Positions 25,826 to 38,029 of a stretch of DNA of 64,000 nucleotides are shown piece after piece; position 1 is the stretch's first letter; every line of letters begins with the position of its first letter. A model generated the notes under the pieces. That model worked only from the letters and a program-made list of their open reading frames with translations, did no database searches and was not told the DNA's origin. The translations under genes were made by a program, and so were the position numbers. The stretch is taken from positions 102,702,559-102,766,558 of the forward strand of contig CM046452.1 of assembly GCA_025506515.1 (NCBI GenBank). Reading direction: 5' to 3'. The stretch comes from Flaveria trinervia (Eukaryota; Streptophyta; Magnoliopsida; Asterales; Asteraceae).

Positions 25826-26524
25826 CGAGTATTCGTTAGTTTCAATCCGGGTACTATCAAGTTCAATGACAAAATTAACCAATCTTAAATATATCGTCAT
25901 CTACCCTATAGTACCTAATAGGTGGCGCCACTATCCTTAACTATCTTAGTAGAGAAAGTGATTAGTACTTTAAAGTGAAGTGATAATTAAAGTGAAGACT
26001 TTTTGGCTCGTACCCATTGCGGGTTTTGGTACCCTCTTCGCCTCTTGACATGCCATTGAAGGTAGCAGTTTTGTAGCGGCGTATACCCTAACTACTCGAC
26101 TAACATACTTGCACACACCCCCTACACCCTCACGCCACACTCCAAATGCCAAGCCCAAACCAAAAGGCTGTAGACTTGTAGTGTAATGATTTTATTTAGT
26201 ATATCTAAAGCTCAAACCCGAGGTCCAGTCCAAACCGGTCTATTTGGGTATTGGGCTAAATATCACAGATATAATAATATTATATATATATAATATAATA
26301 GTAATATAGATAAGAAAATGAAAAGAATTTAAAAGAAAAACAGAAAACAAAAACGAAGGTGAAAATCGAAAGAAGTTGAGATCAGTACCCTTTGAGGTTT
26401 TGAGTGAGAGACACCAGAAAAACAATCGGAACTCATTCTTCTCATCATTCTTCTACTTGTTCGTTGATTACCTCATTAGATCGGAGATACAACGTAACCC
26501 TAATTCTATACACACAGAATCAAA

Positions 26525-29500
26525 ATGAAGACGACAAAGGGGGGCAAAGTCATGAACCCTACCGACGCCTATCGCAAGGAGCTTCGCAAGAAAGAATTGA
26601 AAAGGGTAAGTGTTTCCTTTTGAATTGTTTGTATTACAATCATTGTATTCTGTAAGATGGTTGGTGATTGTTCTTGATAATCGTGTTGATTGTATTCGAA
26701 TCGTGCTAACCTGTTATTGCCCTAATTCAATTCGTGCTGTTGAAAAGTTTATGGTAATGAGACGAACATCTTAGATTTGGATTGAGGGGTTATTTTGTAG
26801 GAACTATCCACATTTTGACTATAGAATTACTAAGGTTTTTATGCCTACTTGTGTTGATTTCCTTGAGTGGATACATTTGTCTCTGGTTAATGTAGGTTTT
26901 GGGTTGTACTCTTTATCTAGGAGAGATGCGATAAAAAGGACTTCGATGTAAAGATGCTCGCTCCGTTAGTTCATATATTAATTGTTTTCCTTTATTGATA
27001 TATCCTTGAGGACAGAGGTCCAGAAATAATATAATAAACTAAGCTAAGAGTAACCATCTTTACAGTGTGCTTATTGATTGCTTCAGATGCATTTTCTTTT
27101 TTCTGATTCAAGTGTTAAAGATATATAGTTTGCCTAGGTTTGAGGTTCATGCAATACAGGAGTTAGGAATCAAAACTTCAAATTTATCTTTATTTCATTT
27201 TAGTTTTAGTACTTTGTGGGCTCTTATAGGATGTGGCATGTTGGCATTATTCTGGCTATTCGTAAACCATTAGTTTTTCTTATTATAGGTGGACTTTCTA
27301 ATTGCTGTTCTCTTGTTATCAGTGTCATGAACCTGATTAATATTATGAGTTCTCTTGTTAACATGGATTTTGGTTTATACTTATTGTTAACAGAACAAGA
27401 AGGAAAGGAAGAAAGTAAGAGAGGTAGGGATATTAAAGAAGGATCCTGAAACGCTTAAGGAGCAAATTGACAAGTTGGAAGCAATGAGTAAGTTCCAAAT
27501 GATCATAAATTTATTAAATCCAAGTAACTGTAGCATATAAGTCACTGATGACTTGGGTTGAATAATGATGTTGCTACTATATTTAAGTGATATGGATTTA
27601 CTAGTTATCAAATGTACTGTAGCAGTAAAATGACCAAGTATGTGAAACAATATTGGCAAGTTACTGGTTTAACATTAGGTAATAGCATCGGGGTCTTACT
27701 AGAAAAACTTTGACTAAAAGTTGAACCCAAGAGCTTTGGGGCTAATGTAATTTGTAAATCAAGTTCACATTGGTGACTGATGAAAGTAGTTGAACTTAAT
27801 AACAATTTGAATAGTTTTGACCAAGATCTTGACATGTCAGTGGTTTCTTATAATAAAAGAGAGAACAAAATGGAAACAAAAAAGTAACGAATGGCCACAA
27901 GAATATACAAATTAAGAATCATGTACAGATTGTACACTTACAAGTTTCAAGCAGTTACTGAGGCTTTTTTTGACCTTTTTGCATTCCCCTTCTCCCTTTT
28001 GGAATTTCAGTGTTTGCATTTGTGCATAAGTCTCCAGCTTCTCAGTGGAGGGGCTAGTCCCTAACGATGATGTGATCAAATTTAGGAGAAAATATGTTCT
28101 CATATGTTTATTGTGGTGGTATTCGCATGATCTTTGAGGGATGCTATTCCGACTAATTTGTTTTCTACAGTTCTCTTTTGGTACCATGTATCATTGTATC
28201 CTATATAAAAAGGTCCTTACACAGAAAATTTTCATGTACTTTCTGAATCATTCCTTTAGGCTCCCTAAACATGCCAACTATGTGATGCTGGTGCGACCTA
28301 GATATATATGGCAGGACATGCACTATCTTCCTGTGAAGTGAACCTACAACACTAAACCTGGAGTCATATAGCTGGCTAGAATTTGATTAGTATTTCTGTT
28401 ATTTACCACAATTGTACACTTGTAGTAATCTAGGGAAGTGATAATATCATTTTTTGCTTACATGACTTGAAAATAGTGGAACTTAATAACAGTTTGAATC
28501 GTTCTGACCAGGATCTTGACATGCCAATAACTTCTTACAATAAAAGAGTGACAAGATAGAAACAAAAAAAGTAATGAATGACAAAGAGTAGACAAAGTAA
28601 GAATCGTATACACTTGCAAGTTTCAAGTAGTTACTGAGGTGTTTGACAGTGTTTGTTGACCCTTTTATGTTCCTCTTCTCCTATTTGAAATAATTGAAAT
28701 TGCCGTATTTGCATCTGTGCATAAGAGTCCAACTTTTCAGTGGAAGGGCTCGTCCCTAAAGATGATATGATCAAGTTTAGGAGAAATTATCTTTTCATAA
28801 GTTTCTCATGGCCGTATTCACATGGTCTCTAAGGGATGCAATTCAGACTATTTATTTTCTACAGTTCTGTTTTGGCACCATGTATCCTACACAAAAAAGT
28901 CCTTACACAGAAACTTTTCATATACTTTCTGTATCATTCCTTTAGCCTCCTAAACATGAAAATATATAATGGTGTGTGCGACACTGCTGCACTGCAACCT
29001 AGAGATATAGGACAGGACACAAACTATCTTCCAACAACACTAATCCTGGAGTCATATAGCTGGCTAGAAGCTAATTAACATTTTTGCTATATACCACAAT
29101 TGTACACATGTAGTAATTTAGGGAAGTGATATTATCATTTTGACTTGAAGGTATTTACATAAAACAATTTAAAAAAATTAGATATACCTATTATTAGATG
29201 ATGATCATGATGCAACTTAGAGATATATGCCTGGACATCCTTGCTATTAGTCTGTTACCTTTATTTGGCAGTTAAAACAACAATTCTGGAGTCATAAAGC
29301 TGAAAATAATTTGAGTATTTTTATTGTATTTATTTTTCTTGTTCCTGTTAGTATTCAGTATATATTCTTGTTCACTAGTTCAAGACTCATATTTGCTTGC
29401 TATTTATTGGTGCAGAGGCAGATGGTGCTTTGGACAAAGCCAGAAAACATAAAAAAAGACAACTTGAGGACACGTTGAATCTCGTTCTCAAGAAAAGGAA

Positions 29501-31188
29501 GGTAAAAGTTGAATTAGGAAAAAATCACTTGGTTCAAAAATATAATTTTTTTATTAAAAACATTATCTTAACTACATTTTATTACATAATATAGTGAAAT
29601 ATAAGTTGTACATGATCTGTTTTACATTTGTCAACAGGAATATGAAGAGAAAATGAAGGAAAAAGGCGAAGCTCCTATTATGTTCAGGTTAGTTTTGTCA
29701 GACGTGATCCCTATTCTTTTATAAGAATTAGACAGCAAAAGCTGGAGTTACTTGCATTTTACTTTAAAAATGATTAAATCTAAGCTACAATTTGGTCTTG
29801 CAGTCACCTTGGCCCTCCTCGAAGACGGACTTCAGAGGAAGAAGAGAGAGCTAAACACCCACAACCTGAGGTAAATGTTAGCTTGATTTCAGTTAGTAAA
29901 TGATATGCTGATGTCATCACTAGAGGGCCCAAGATAAATAATAATATTTGCAGGATTCTGTTTACTATCATCCTCAATGGAATCCAACTGGTGCGCCTCC
30001 TCCTGGAAAACCGCCAATGTACAAGTCATCACTTGGACCAATAATTCCATTAGTGGAAGGTTCATCAAGTGGTGCTGGAGCAGCTGCTGAACCAGATGAT
30101 GTCGGTTCATCGGTTCCTCCACCACCGCCACCACCACCTTTGCCACAAACTGATGGTGAATCAGAGTCTATAGAAGATGCTCCTCCTTTACCCCTGCCTC
30201 CTCCAATGCCACCTAAGCCTGCCACGTCAGATTTGGGTACCATGTTGCCGCCACCTCCTGGCCCTCCACCAAAAGAACATGTTCCAGGTCACCATGTGCT
30301 TCCTCCCCCTCCTCCCTTGCCACAATCTGCTCAGCAACCTCCATTGCCACCTGGCACTGCAGTAACTGATAAGGAGAAAATCCAGTCTTCAAAAACAGAT
30401 GACTTGGCATCTATCAAGCTTCCTCCACCGCCTCCACCACCAGGTTTGCCACCAAAGTTGACTGGAAACCAATCTGAAGGTGCTTCAGAACCCAAAGACT
30501 TTTCTAAAATGGTTCCACCACCACCACCTCCGAGGCACCCACCTCCAGTCCCAGGACCTGGAATGGTCCAGGTTATGCCACCAGAGGTGCCGCCACCGGG
30601 GATGTCTCGCTTCCCACCACCACCACCTCCTCCAGACATGCGCCCACCATTAGGAATTCCTGGCCAACAACCTCCTCCTCTGGGAATGATGCCGCCAATG
30701 ATGCCAAGGCCACCGTTTGGACCTCCACCGATGATGAGACCGCACTTCCTCCTGGACCCCCACCTCATCTAATGGAGGATTTTTATAGACCAACTGTACC
30801 TCAAAAACCTTCATATGTCAAATCAGCTGCATCCACTGTTGTTAAGCGGCCTTTGGCTCAGCATACTCCACAATTAACAGCCATGGTAAGTTAACAAATC
30901 ACCTAATTATTTTTTTTTCTATTTCTTTTATTTTATACTTACTTTTTTTGGGTGCTACAGGTTCCAGCATCAGTTCGGGTGAGGAGAGAGTCGGCCGCAC
31001 CAAAGGCTAAACCAAAGCCATCTGTTACATCAGTATCAGTAGTTTCTCAGCCTGCACCAACTCCAACTGTTCTGAAACAGCCAACTGTGAAAGTGTCATC
31101 CTCATCAGCAGCCAAACCACCAAGTGTAGATGATTCTTACATGGCGTTCTTGGAGGATATGAAGGCTCTTGGGGCTCTTGACAACTGA
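26525..31188 (+). CDS. ELF5: ELF5, proline-rich WBP11-type spliceosome-associated protein (one-base frame break)
   Basis: ELF5 is the plant counterpart of WW-domain-binding protein 11, a nuclear splicing-associated protein; in Arabidopsis its loss causes early flowering. Seven exons: 26525-26605, 27394-27487, 29416-29501, 29638-29687, 29804-29870, 29954-30885 and 30961-31188. The start [20 protein letters not shown] and the later [18 protein letters not shown] and DSVYYHP are diagnostic. The basic coiled N-terminus (exons 1-5) is followed by proline runs (exon 6) and a conserved tail, [11 protein letters not shown]. All junctions keep phase except that exon 6 has 932 bases, one short of a multiple of three. 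Near 30741-30747 the frame slips and would stop at 30770-30772, losing the last 110 or so residues. Adding one base restores the family sequence and about 512 residues. Confidence 0.9.
27790..29330. repeat. Tandem duplication inside ELF5 intron 2 (two copies plus a partial third)
   Basis: Segments of about 0.65 kb at about 27790-28450 and 28455-29140 share ordered words: GAACTTAATAACA, GATCTTGACATG, CAAGTTTCAAG, GTCCTTACACAGAAA and CTGGAGTCATATAGCTGGCTAGAA. A shorter third copy lies near 29190-29330. The 1.9-kb intron 2 is long mainly because of this. No coding frame is shared between copies. Confidence 0.8.
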
Positions 31189-32227
31189 TAGACCGGACGG
31201 ACTAAGAATGGCATGTGTAGATGATGTGGTAGTGTGGGGTGATTTTAGAGATTAGATATATTTCTTACCTGTCTCTTTAATCCTGTTTCCTTTCGTCATC
31301 TAAGGTTTTTACTGGTCCTTTGATGTTTAGATTGTATTGAACTATATTAAACATCAGACGCCAAGGCTGAACCTTAAGTTAGTAAAACGTACTTTAAAAG
31401 GATACCTTTTTATGAATTTCCAACTTTTGTTTTTTCTACTTCAATTGTTCAAAAGCAATGCTTTCATAAGAGTCACAACCCTAGCAAGTATTGCGAGTTT
31501 AATTGATATAAACCACTGAATTTGAACCGTTCAAGATGTAGTGATAAACACTTGAATGCTCTTTAACAGTGGATTCATGTTTGAGTTTTACTTTCATTGA
31601 AGGCCACATGCATAAATAGATGTGGTTTACTTGTTGGTTAATTAACAAGTCATTTCACTTATCGGGTAAGAGGCTCCTAATCTCCTATGACTAACCACTG
31701 GTTTGTGTACTGGGTTTGGTAGCCCAACACCTAAAACCGGTTCAAATAGAAAAAACCGATTGAACCCGAAAGGAAAAACCTTCACCGGGTATTTAGTTAG
31801 AAAAGCCAATTTGAAAAAAAAACATTTGATCACAAAACTTTTGAAAAAAAAATAATCATGTTTGTATATGCCTGTCTACAGCTATGAAAAACGATTGAAT
31901 TTGAGGTTCAATTAAATAATCTAGAAACTAATAGTGGGCTCGTGGGCCGTGGGCCGTCTGTCTTAAGGTTGATAAATACATATCAATCATGTTTGGTTAA
32001 TTGGTTCAAAAGGTTCTAAACATTGTCTCGGACTCTCGGTCCTCTAAGATCCTATTGAATCAAGTCAAAGGTAAGGTCCACAATTTCTATAAAATACTAT
32101 GTTATATATAAAATTCTTCAACTGACAATCAAATAAAATTGTGTAACACGATGGAAACAGTGCGGATAGAAATAAGTTTTGTCTCAAATAATAATAATCC
32201 AGTATCTAAAACATAATCATTAAGATG
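31189..32227. other. ELF5 3' leader and intergenic DNA
   Basis: The first 150-200 bases are probable ELF5 3' leader. Beyond about 31640 there are unassigned words such as AAAACCGGTTC and repeated GTGGGCCGTG. No gene was found. Confidence 0.5.
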
Positions 32228-32578
32228 AGTTAATTACACGGTTCATGTGGTAAGTCCTGATTTCACTTCTGGTCTCTAACTTTTTGAAATTACAAGGTTT
32301 GTCCAATACTTTGTATACACGTAACACATTTGGTCCCCGAGTTGGATGGGCTTTAAGTTTCTCTTATAAGTGGGTGTGTATTGACATAAATACCCTTCGA
32401 ATTGAAAAATCAAATACACATTTTATTAACACATTATCTAATAAAGAAACAAAAAACTTTAGTGGGCCACTCAAACACAATCACCCATCACCCCACCCTA
32501 CCGTCACCGACTCCCGGTTCCCACCACCATCGCAATCGCCGGAGAACAACCCTTACCCTCCCCAATCTTGTTTGTCTT

Positions 32579-33405
32579 TGTAACATCTGTCATTTTTCAA
32601 GTTAAAACCCAAATCTGAACCCACTTTTAAGTTCTATATTAAATTATTATAATAGTTTTAATGGATCAAATGCATTAAATGTGCAATTTATATTGTGAAT
32701 TATTCATTTATTAAACATCTAAATAACTTATAATAATTTATGGATTATAAATAATTTTTATAAAGTTATAAAGTTTTATTAAACATTTTACAATAAATAA
32801 CTAAATGGAAAAGACTTATTAAAATTATAAAGTTACAAAATGAATTTTAATAAACATATAAAACTTTATTAGTAATTATGAATTTTAATTATTAAGTGAA
32901 AATAAATAATCAAATTATAAGGTTAACATGCTTTATAAAAGTTATATAAGACTTATAAATAATTAATTTGATTTATTATTAAGATTAATCTTATAAGTCC
33001 AGGGTCTAACTTGTAATTTCTGATACTTAATGTAAAAGTTTCACACATAAAATAACAAAAAATAAATATTACAGGGACCTAAGTTGTAAACTTGAAAAAC
33101 CTTGAAACAAAACCCAACCCCTTCCCCGTTTTCCGGCCACCGCCTTCGACGACCACCAAGCACCCAAAAGACTCGATTAAAATGCAATTAAACCACGTCT
33201 TACCATCTGACAAGCTTATTTGGTGCTAAAGCCGAGGTTATTGTCGGTTCCTAATGACGTATGCTTGTTAATCATGGGAACCAAGTACACTTAACTAATC
33301 GTTATATACTTGTAAACTTATTCTTGGTCAATGTTTGATTGAATCTATATGTTATCTATAAACTTGTTTTATTTGTAATCATTGACATGAATGGCTACTT
33401 GTAAA

Positions 33406-33484
<79 letters not shown>

Positions 33485-33767
33485 CCCATGGAAACTCACA
33501 AACTTTTAAAGTTGACTATTTATTTTTAACATGTTTCAGGATTGGTACTTAAGTAATTCTTCTTGTTCATATAGGATTGAACTTAGTTTAATTAAATATC
33601 TTATGTTGTTGTTTAAATATTTATTGTATTGTAATAACTTTATTGTCTAGTATTATTAAGTGAAAAATAACATTTAATATTATTTCAACTTATTTAATTC
33701 CATAAGTTATGAATAATCGTTTCACATTTGTCCGCCTCGATGAATCTACCGTCAGTCGGGTGTGACA
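32579..33767 (+). mobile_element. Solo LTR, 1189 bp, with GTCTT target duplications
   Basis: It starts TGTAACATCTGTCA and ends CAGTCGGGTGTGACA, and is flanked by GTCTT at 32574-32578 and 33768-33772. It has no internal coding sequence. Shared wording with the insertion at 54370-56938 (TTTTCCGGCCA, AAGTACACTTA, ATTTTTAACATGTTTCAGG) and with the end of the LTR at 21030 puts all three in one family group. It sits within a DNA transposon, so it inserted later. Confidence 0.85.
33408..33482. repeat. Compound (TA)n(GT)n microsatellite
   Basis: About 21 TA units run into about 16 GT units inside the solo LTR. Such a tract can switch between cruciform and Z-like forms and is likely to be length-variable. 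Confidence 0.95.
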
Positions 33768-34461
33768 GTCTTCTTGAGTTACCACTACTTTTAATGGTTA
33801 GATTTGTGCACGGGCTGCTATTATTGAGTCGCCACTATGAAGTTGTTGGAGTACATTGGGTCGACTCCCTTTCTTAACCGAAGGACCACCGATCATCTAT
33901 GCCACACTACACAACCACGTGACCCACCACCACTACCACCCCCAAACCCTTTGGATTTTGTTTTAAACCATACATGTGAAGCGATTTCTTCGGTGCCGCA
34001 CCACACAACCATGTTTTGTGCGCCCGAGATGGTGATTGTGGTGAGTGGTGTATTCGGTGAAGCGATTTCTTGATGGTTGCGATGGGTTTGGTGTTGGCGG
34101 GGTAATGCACCGAAGGTCTCGATGATGGCGATGGATTTGGGTTGTGGGTATTGCGACAAGGAGGAGGAGGGGTGGGGATGGGTAGATGAGATCCATCAAT
34201 ATTAACAAACTAAAGTTTTTTTTAAATCAAGTATAAGTTGGTAAATTTACAACCATTTAACTGTAAAACTTAATGTCCATTCAACTCGGGGACTAAATGT
34301 GTTACATTTATGTAAAGTATTGAACTAAACTTGTAGTCTTAAAAAGCTAGAAACTAAAAGTAAAATCAAAGCTTATTACAGATATTACATTTAACAAATA
34401 ATCTTAAAACATTATTCTTCGAAAAAAGTATAATTTGGGTTTATTTAACATAAAACACTTG

Positions 34462-34500
34462 AGCCCAGCCCACATTTTAAGCCCAAACATCTAACCCTAG
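34462..34500 (+). promoter_or_regulatory. Ribosomal-protein type promoter motifs (site II and telo-box-like)
   Basis: Two AGCCCA words (34462-34467 and 34480-34485, the complement of the site II core TGGGCT) are followed by CTAACCCTAG (34491-34500), close to the telo-box. This pairing is well known in promoters of plant ribosomal protein genes. The first leader exon of RPS7 probably begins shortly downstream. Confidence 0.65.
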
Positions 34501-34629
34501 AAATTATATTAGGGCATTACAAAACCCCTGTGGTAGTGGTTTGTGCCAATAACGACGATAGCAGCAGCCTTCTCCGCCCGAACTGAACTCCAAGCTGCTT
34601 AGGGTTGACGATCAACCGTTCGATTCAAC

Positions 34630-35408
34630 GTAAGATTTAGAGATCATCTTTATTAATATTGTTTATAATGATTATCTAAGCTTAAACCTAACTAATATCC
34701 TTAAACACATTTCGATTTCCTCAAATTTTTCATGGTTAAACGATATACTACTAAACATTCATTCATGTTTGGGTCAAACTATAAGCTCTGTGAATTTATA
34801 TAACAATGTATTATAGTGCATCTTGCCTGTAAAATTTGGTTCGTTCTCTGCAGCATTGTAATGCTTGATTACTCGACTCGTGATTCTTTTTTGTGGATGC
34901 TTTTTTATGTTAGTTTATGTGATTTAATGTTGTTGAATGCAATAGGGTTGTGTTTTCGGGTTTTGGCGTGTGATTGATTATCAGATTATGTGTGTTCTAT
35001 AGTTCAATGTAATTATCTTTTTTGCATTAAGTTCTAGGGTTAGTTTTGGAGCCTCGAGTGAAGGACGGGGAGCTTCAAGCTTGTTTCTTCTCATAGTGCT
35101 CCGGACATGTATTGCCTAACTAGTATGAAAATGAAGTGTTTATTTCAGTTTTCATTGAGTTGTTTCAAGGCATATATGTTATTGTTGTACGTGATATAAC
35201 TTAGCATATAGGAATAATTATTCGTGTGCTTAAATTGGCTAGTGTTTTACATTCTGTTTATATGAAAAGCTTCATTTCTTCTTAATGAGTTTTTAAAGCT
35301 TCAAAATAGTCTTAGGAAATAAAATGCATGGTTTTGTGTTGAGGCTACTATTTTTCATGTCCTGTTTGCTTGAATGTTTTTGTTTCAATATTTTTTTATA
35401 CAATTCAG
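34630..35408 (+). other. Intron in the 5' leader of RPS7
   Basis: A leader exon ending in TTCAAC is followed by GTAAGATTT at 34630. The acceptor ATTCAG ends at 35408, nine bases before the start codon. Leader introns are usual in plant ribosomal protein genes and often raise expression. Confidence 0.7.
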
Positions 35409-35417
35409 ATTTTTAAG

Positions 35418-36353
35418 ATGTATACCTCATCGAAGAAGATCCACAAAGACAAAGATGTTGAACCAACTGAGTTTGAGCAGAGTGTTGCTCAGGTCATGCT
35501 CTGTTAACGTCATTCTCTTAAAACTTTACTTTTATAGTTTTTTTCATCTGCGTTTGGGGTGTTTTATTTTATTATTTTGATTTATCTTATAACTACAGGC
35601 CTTGTTTGATCTCGAGAACACACACCAAGAGCTCAAGAGTGACTTGAAGGACTTGTACATCAATTCCGCAAAGTAAAGATTCATTGTTTTCATGTGAGTC
35701 TGTTGTTTGTTCTTTGTTGTTTGTTATGTTAAATGTTCGTATTTATGCTCTTCTGCAGTCAAATTGATGTCTCTGGGAACCGAAAAGCCGTTGTGATTCA
35801 TGTTCCATACAGATTGAGAAAACCTTTCCGCAAGATCCATACTAAACTTGTGAGAGAGCTTGAGAAGAAGTTCAGTGGGAAGGTATTTTCACCATATATG
35901 ATTATTATTTTATTGTTTTTAAGTACTTGCATTTATCCAGTTTAATGATCTTCTTATATTGATGACAGGATGTGGTTTTCATTGCCACCAGACGTATTGT
36001 TAAGCCTCCAAAGAAAGGCTCTGCAGCCCAGAGACCCCGGTCACGCACCCTTACTTCGGTCCATGATGCCATGCTGGAGGATGTGGTGCATCCTGCCGAG
36101 ATTGTGGGGAAACGTGTTCGACACAGACTTGATGGTTCTAAAATCATCAAGGTGGATTAAATTATTTTCATGTAAAAGCTACGTGTTTCTTACCATGTTT
36201 CTGTAATGACTCGGGTTTGTACTGTTTGTGCAGATTTTCTTGGACCCAAAGGCTCGGAATGACACCGAGTACAAGCTGGAGACATTCAGTGGGGTCTACA
36301 GGAAACTTTCTGGTAAAGACGTTGTGTTTGAATACCCTGTTACAGAAGCTTGA
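35418..36353 (+). CDS. RPS7: Cytosolic small-subunit ribosomal protein eS7 (RPS7)
   Basis: This is a structural protein of the 40S ribosomal subunit. Five coding exons: 35418-35492, 35599-35672, 35759-35882, 35969-36151 and 36234-36353, all with GT-AG borders and matching phases, give 191 residues, the usual plant length. The product starts MYTSSKKIHKDKDVEPTEFE and contains the family blocks RKAVVIHVPYRLRKPFRKIH, FIATRRIVKPPKKG, RPRSRTLTSVHDAMLEDVV, and ends GKDVVFEYPVTEA. The ATG at 35418 lies nine bases after a leader intron. Nothing is broken, and the frame is intact throughout. In the conserved block described here it is the one gene that I do not recall beside ELF5 or HIPL in Arabidopsis. 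Confidence 0.95.
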
Positions 36354-37966
36354 GGTTTTTTCAACTACTATAGCTAGCTAGCCTTTACTTTTGAGTTGGT
36401 TTCTGTTGAAAATTCTGATGGTTTTTTTATGCTTTTCTGAAATTTTGATTTGTTACTTCATCTGTTTCTGGATGTTATGTTTTTAAAACATTATATTATA
36501 TTATTATGGTTTAATTATCTTCTTTCTCTCGAAGAGTGTTCTTTTGGGGGTTTGGTGGGAATTTAACTCATTGTCAATGTTATATTAGAACATTAAGTCT
36601 TAACTAAGTTTTTTTGTTCAACCAATGTGACCATAAGAACAAAAAAATAAATATGTTGATTAGGAACTTTTTGGATCAAATGTTAAAAGAAAATCTATAA
36701 AAGCTTATAATCTAATGGCTAAATAAGGGGAGAATTTAAAATATTTGTTAAAGTTCCATGATTAGGCATTTGTATAATTACTCGATGGATTTATAACTAA
36801 AACCAAGTTGGTTTCACGTTCAAGTCATCGTAGCCGGAGTTTGTTTTATTGTATTGTAATCAAATAAATCTTATTTTTCAAAATCAGAATATCCAAATTA
36901 AGTGCCAAGCTCATGTTTACCTATTTTATGTTTTTAATATGAAATTTTATTTTTCAAAATATTTCTTGCATATGCACTTTTTGGTGTATAAATTATCATA
37001 GAATAATTGTGTCTTTTATTAATATTAAACTACATGTTATATCTTTTAGTTTTAATAATTACATATAATACTTACATATAATGTTTTTTATTTAAACAAA
37101 TTGCATACATATTATCCTTTACATTAACCACCATTAAAATGTACGGGTTAATTTAGTTATGTGATGCTTACATGAGTGTTTTTTTTTATCATTTGCTTTT
37201 CACGTCTAATATAATAAAAAAATTTAATAAGCAATCATTAAACTAAATCGAATGTTCAAAATAAAGTTGATAATTTATATATACATTATTTAGTTTTTCA
37301 TATAATTATTAAATATTTTTTTTGTTGAGACTTGTTACTGTATATTAGAACTTTTATTATGTGTTATTTTTATATTATCTTTATAATAACATATATTTTA
37401 ATTATTGTAAAAATAAAAAAGAAAAGTTTGGATACCCGAATTGATATTTGTATCCAAAATTTCAGGTATATGAACTTCAAATATCCGAAATTGAAGATAC
37501 AGACGTGGATACAGATAGTGATTTCACTATTCGAAAATTTCAAATATCCAACTTTGAACACCTAACATGAAGGCTACGAGAATAAAGTGACGCAAAATAT
37601 TGACTTATTGTAGGCATGTAAAATACAAAAATAAACCTCAAGTGAGAGCCACAAGTTTGATTAAACTGTAAATTTTGATAGATGTTAGTATAAATGACAA
37701 TATGTGTGTAATTTTTTTTTAAAAAATGACATATGGTGTAATTGTTGAAACTAAATGACACAATGTAATTTCATGTATTAATGAAGAATAAAATTTGTAA
37801 GTTACTCTAGAATAACAATAATAAAGTTTTAAAAGTATTATAATTTGTGAACTCATATATATTTATTTCAAATTGTACTTTAAATCATTAAATTAAGTCA
37901 TTATTAGATCTTCTATCAAAAAAAATAGTGGAGAAGATGTAGGGGTGGGTTGGAATTTTTAATACA

Positions 37967-38029
<63 letters not shown>

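Larger units (their letters stand above)
24082..26400. other. Intergenic region between transporter and ELF5
   Basis: The first 100-150 bases are probable 3' leader and terminator of the transporter. The remainder is mostly AT-rich, with two Helitron-like remnants (24600-25120 and 25454-25825). 25960-26180 is GC-richer and unassigned. The ELF5 promoter occupies the last few hundred bases and has one TGGGCT word near 26251. Confidence 0.55.
32228..34388. mobile_element. Terminal-inverted-repeat element, Mutator-like, with a nested solo LTR
   Basis: Sequence at about 32255-32350 (ACACATTTGGTCCCCGAGTT and its surroundings) reappears as the inverse complement at about 34275-34375 (AACTCGGGGACTAAATGTGT), roughly three quarters identical over 95 bases. 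Long inverted ends with this kind of wording are typical of plant Mutator-like non-autonomous elements, but no 9-bp target duplication could be defined, so the class is an inference. The interior is CCACCACC-rich at both sides and is interrupted by the LTR at 32579-33767. Confidence 0.55.

Noticed and set aside
29974..30768. Glycine-rich minus-strand frames opposite ELF5 exon 6
   Set aside because: They are the antisense reading of proline codons.
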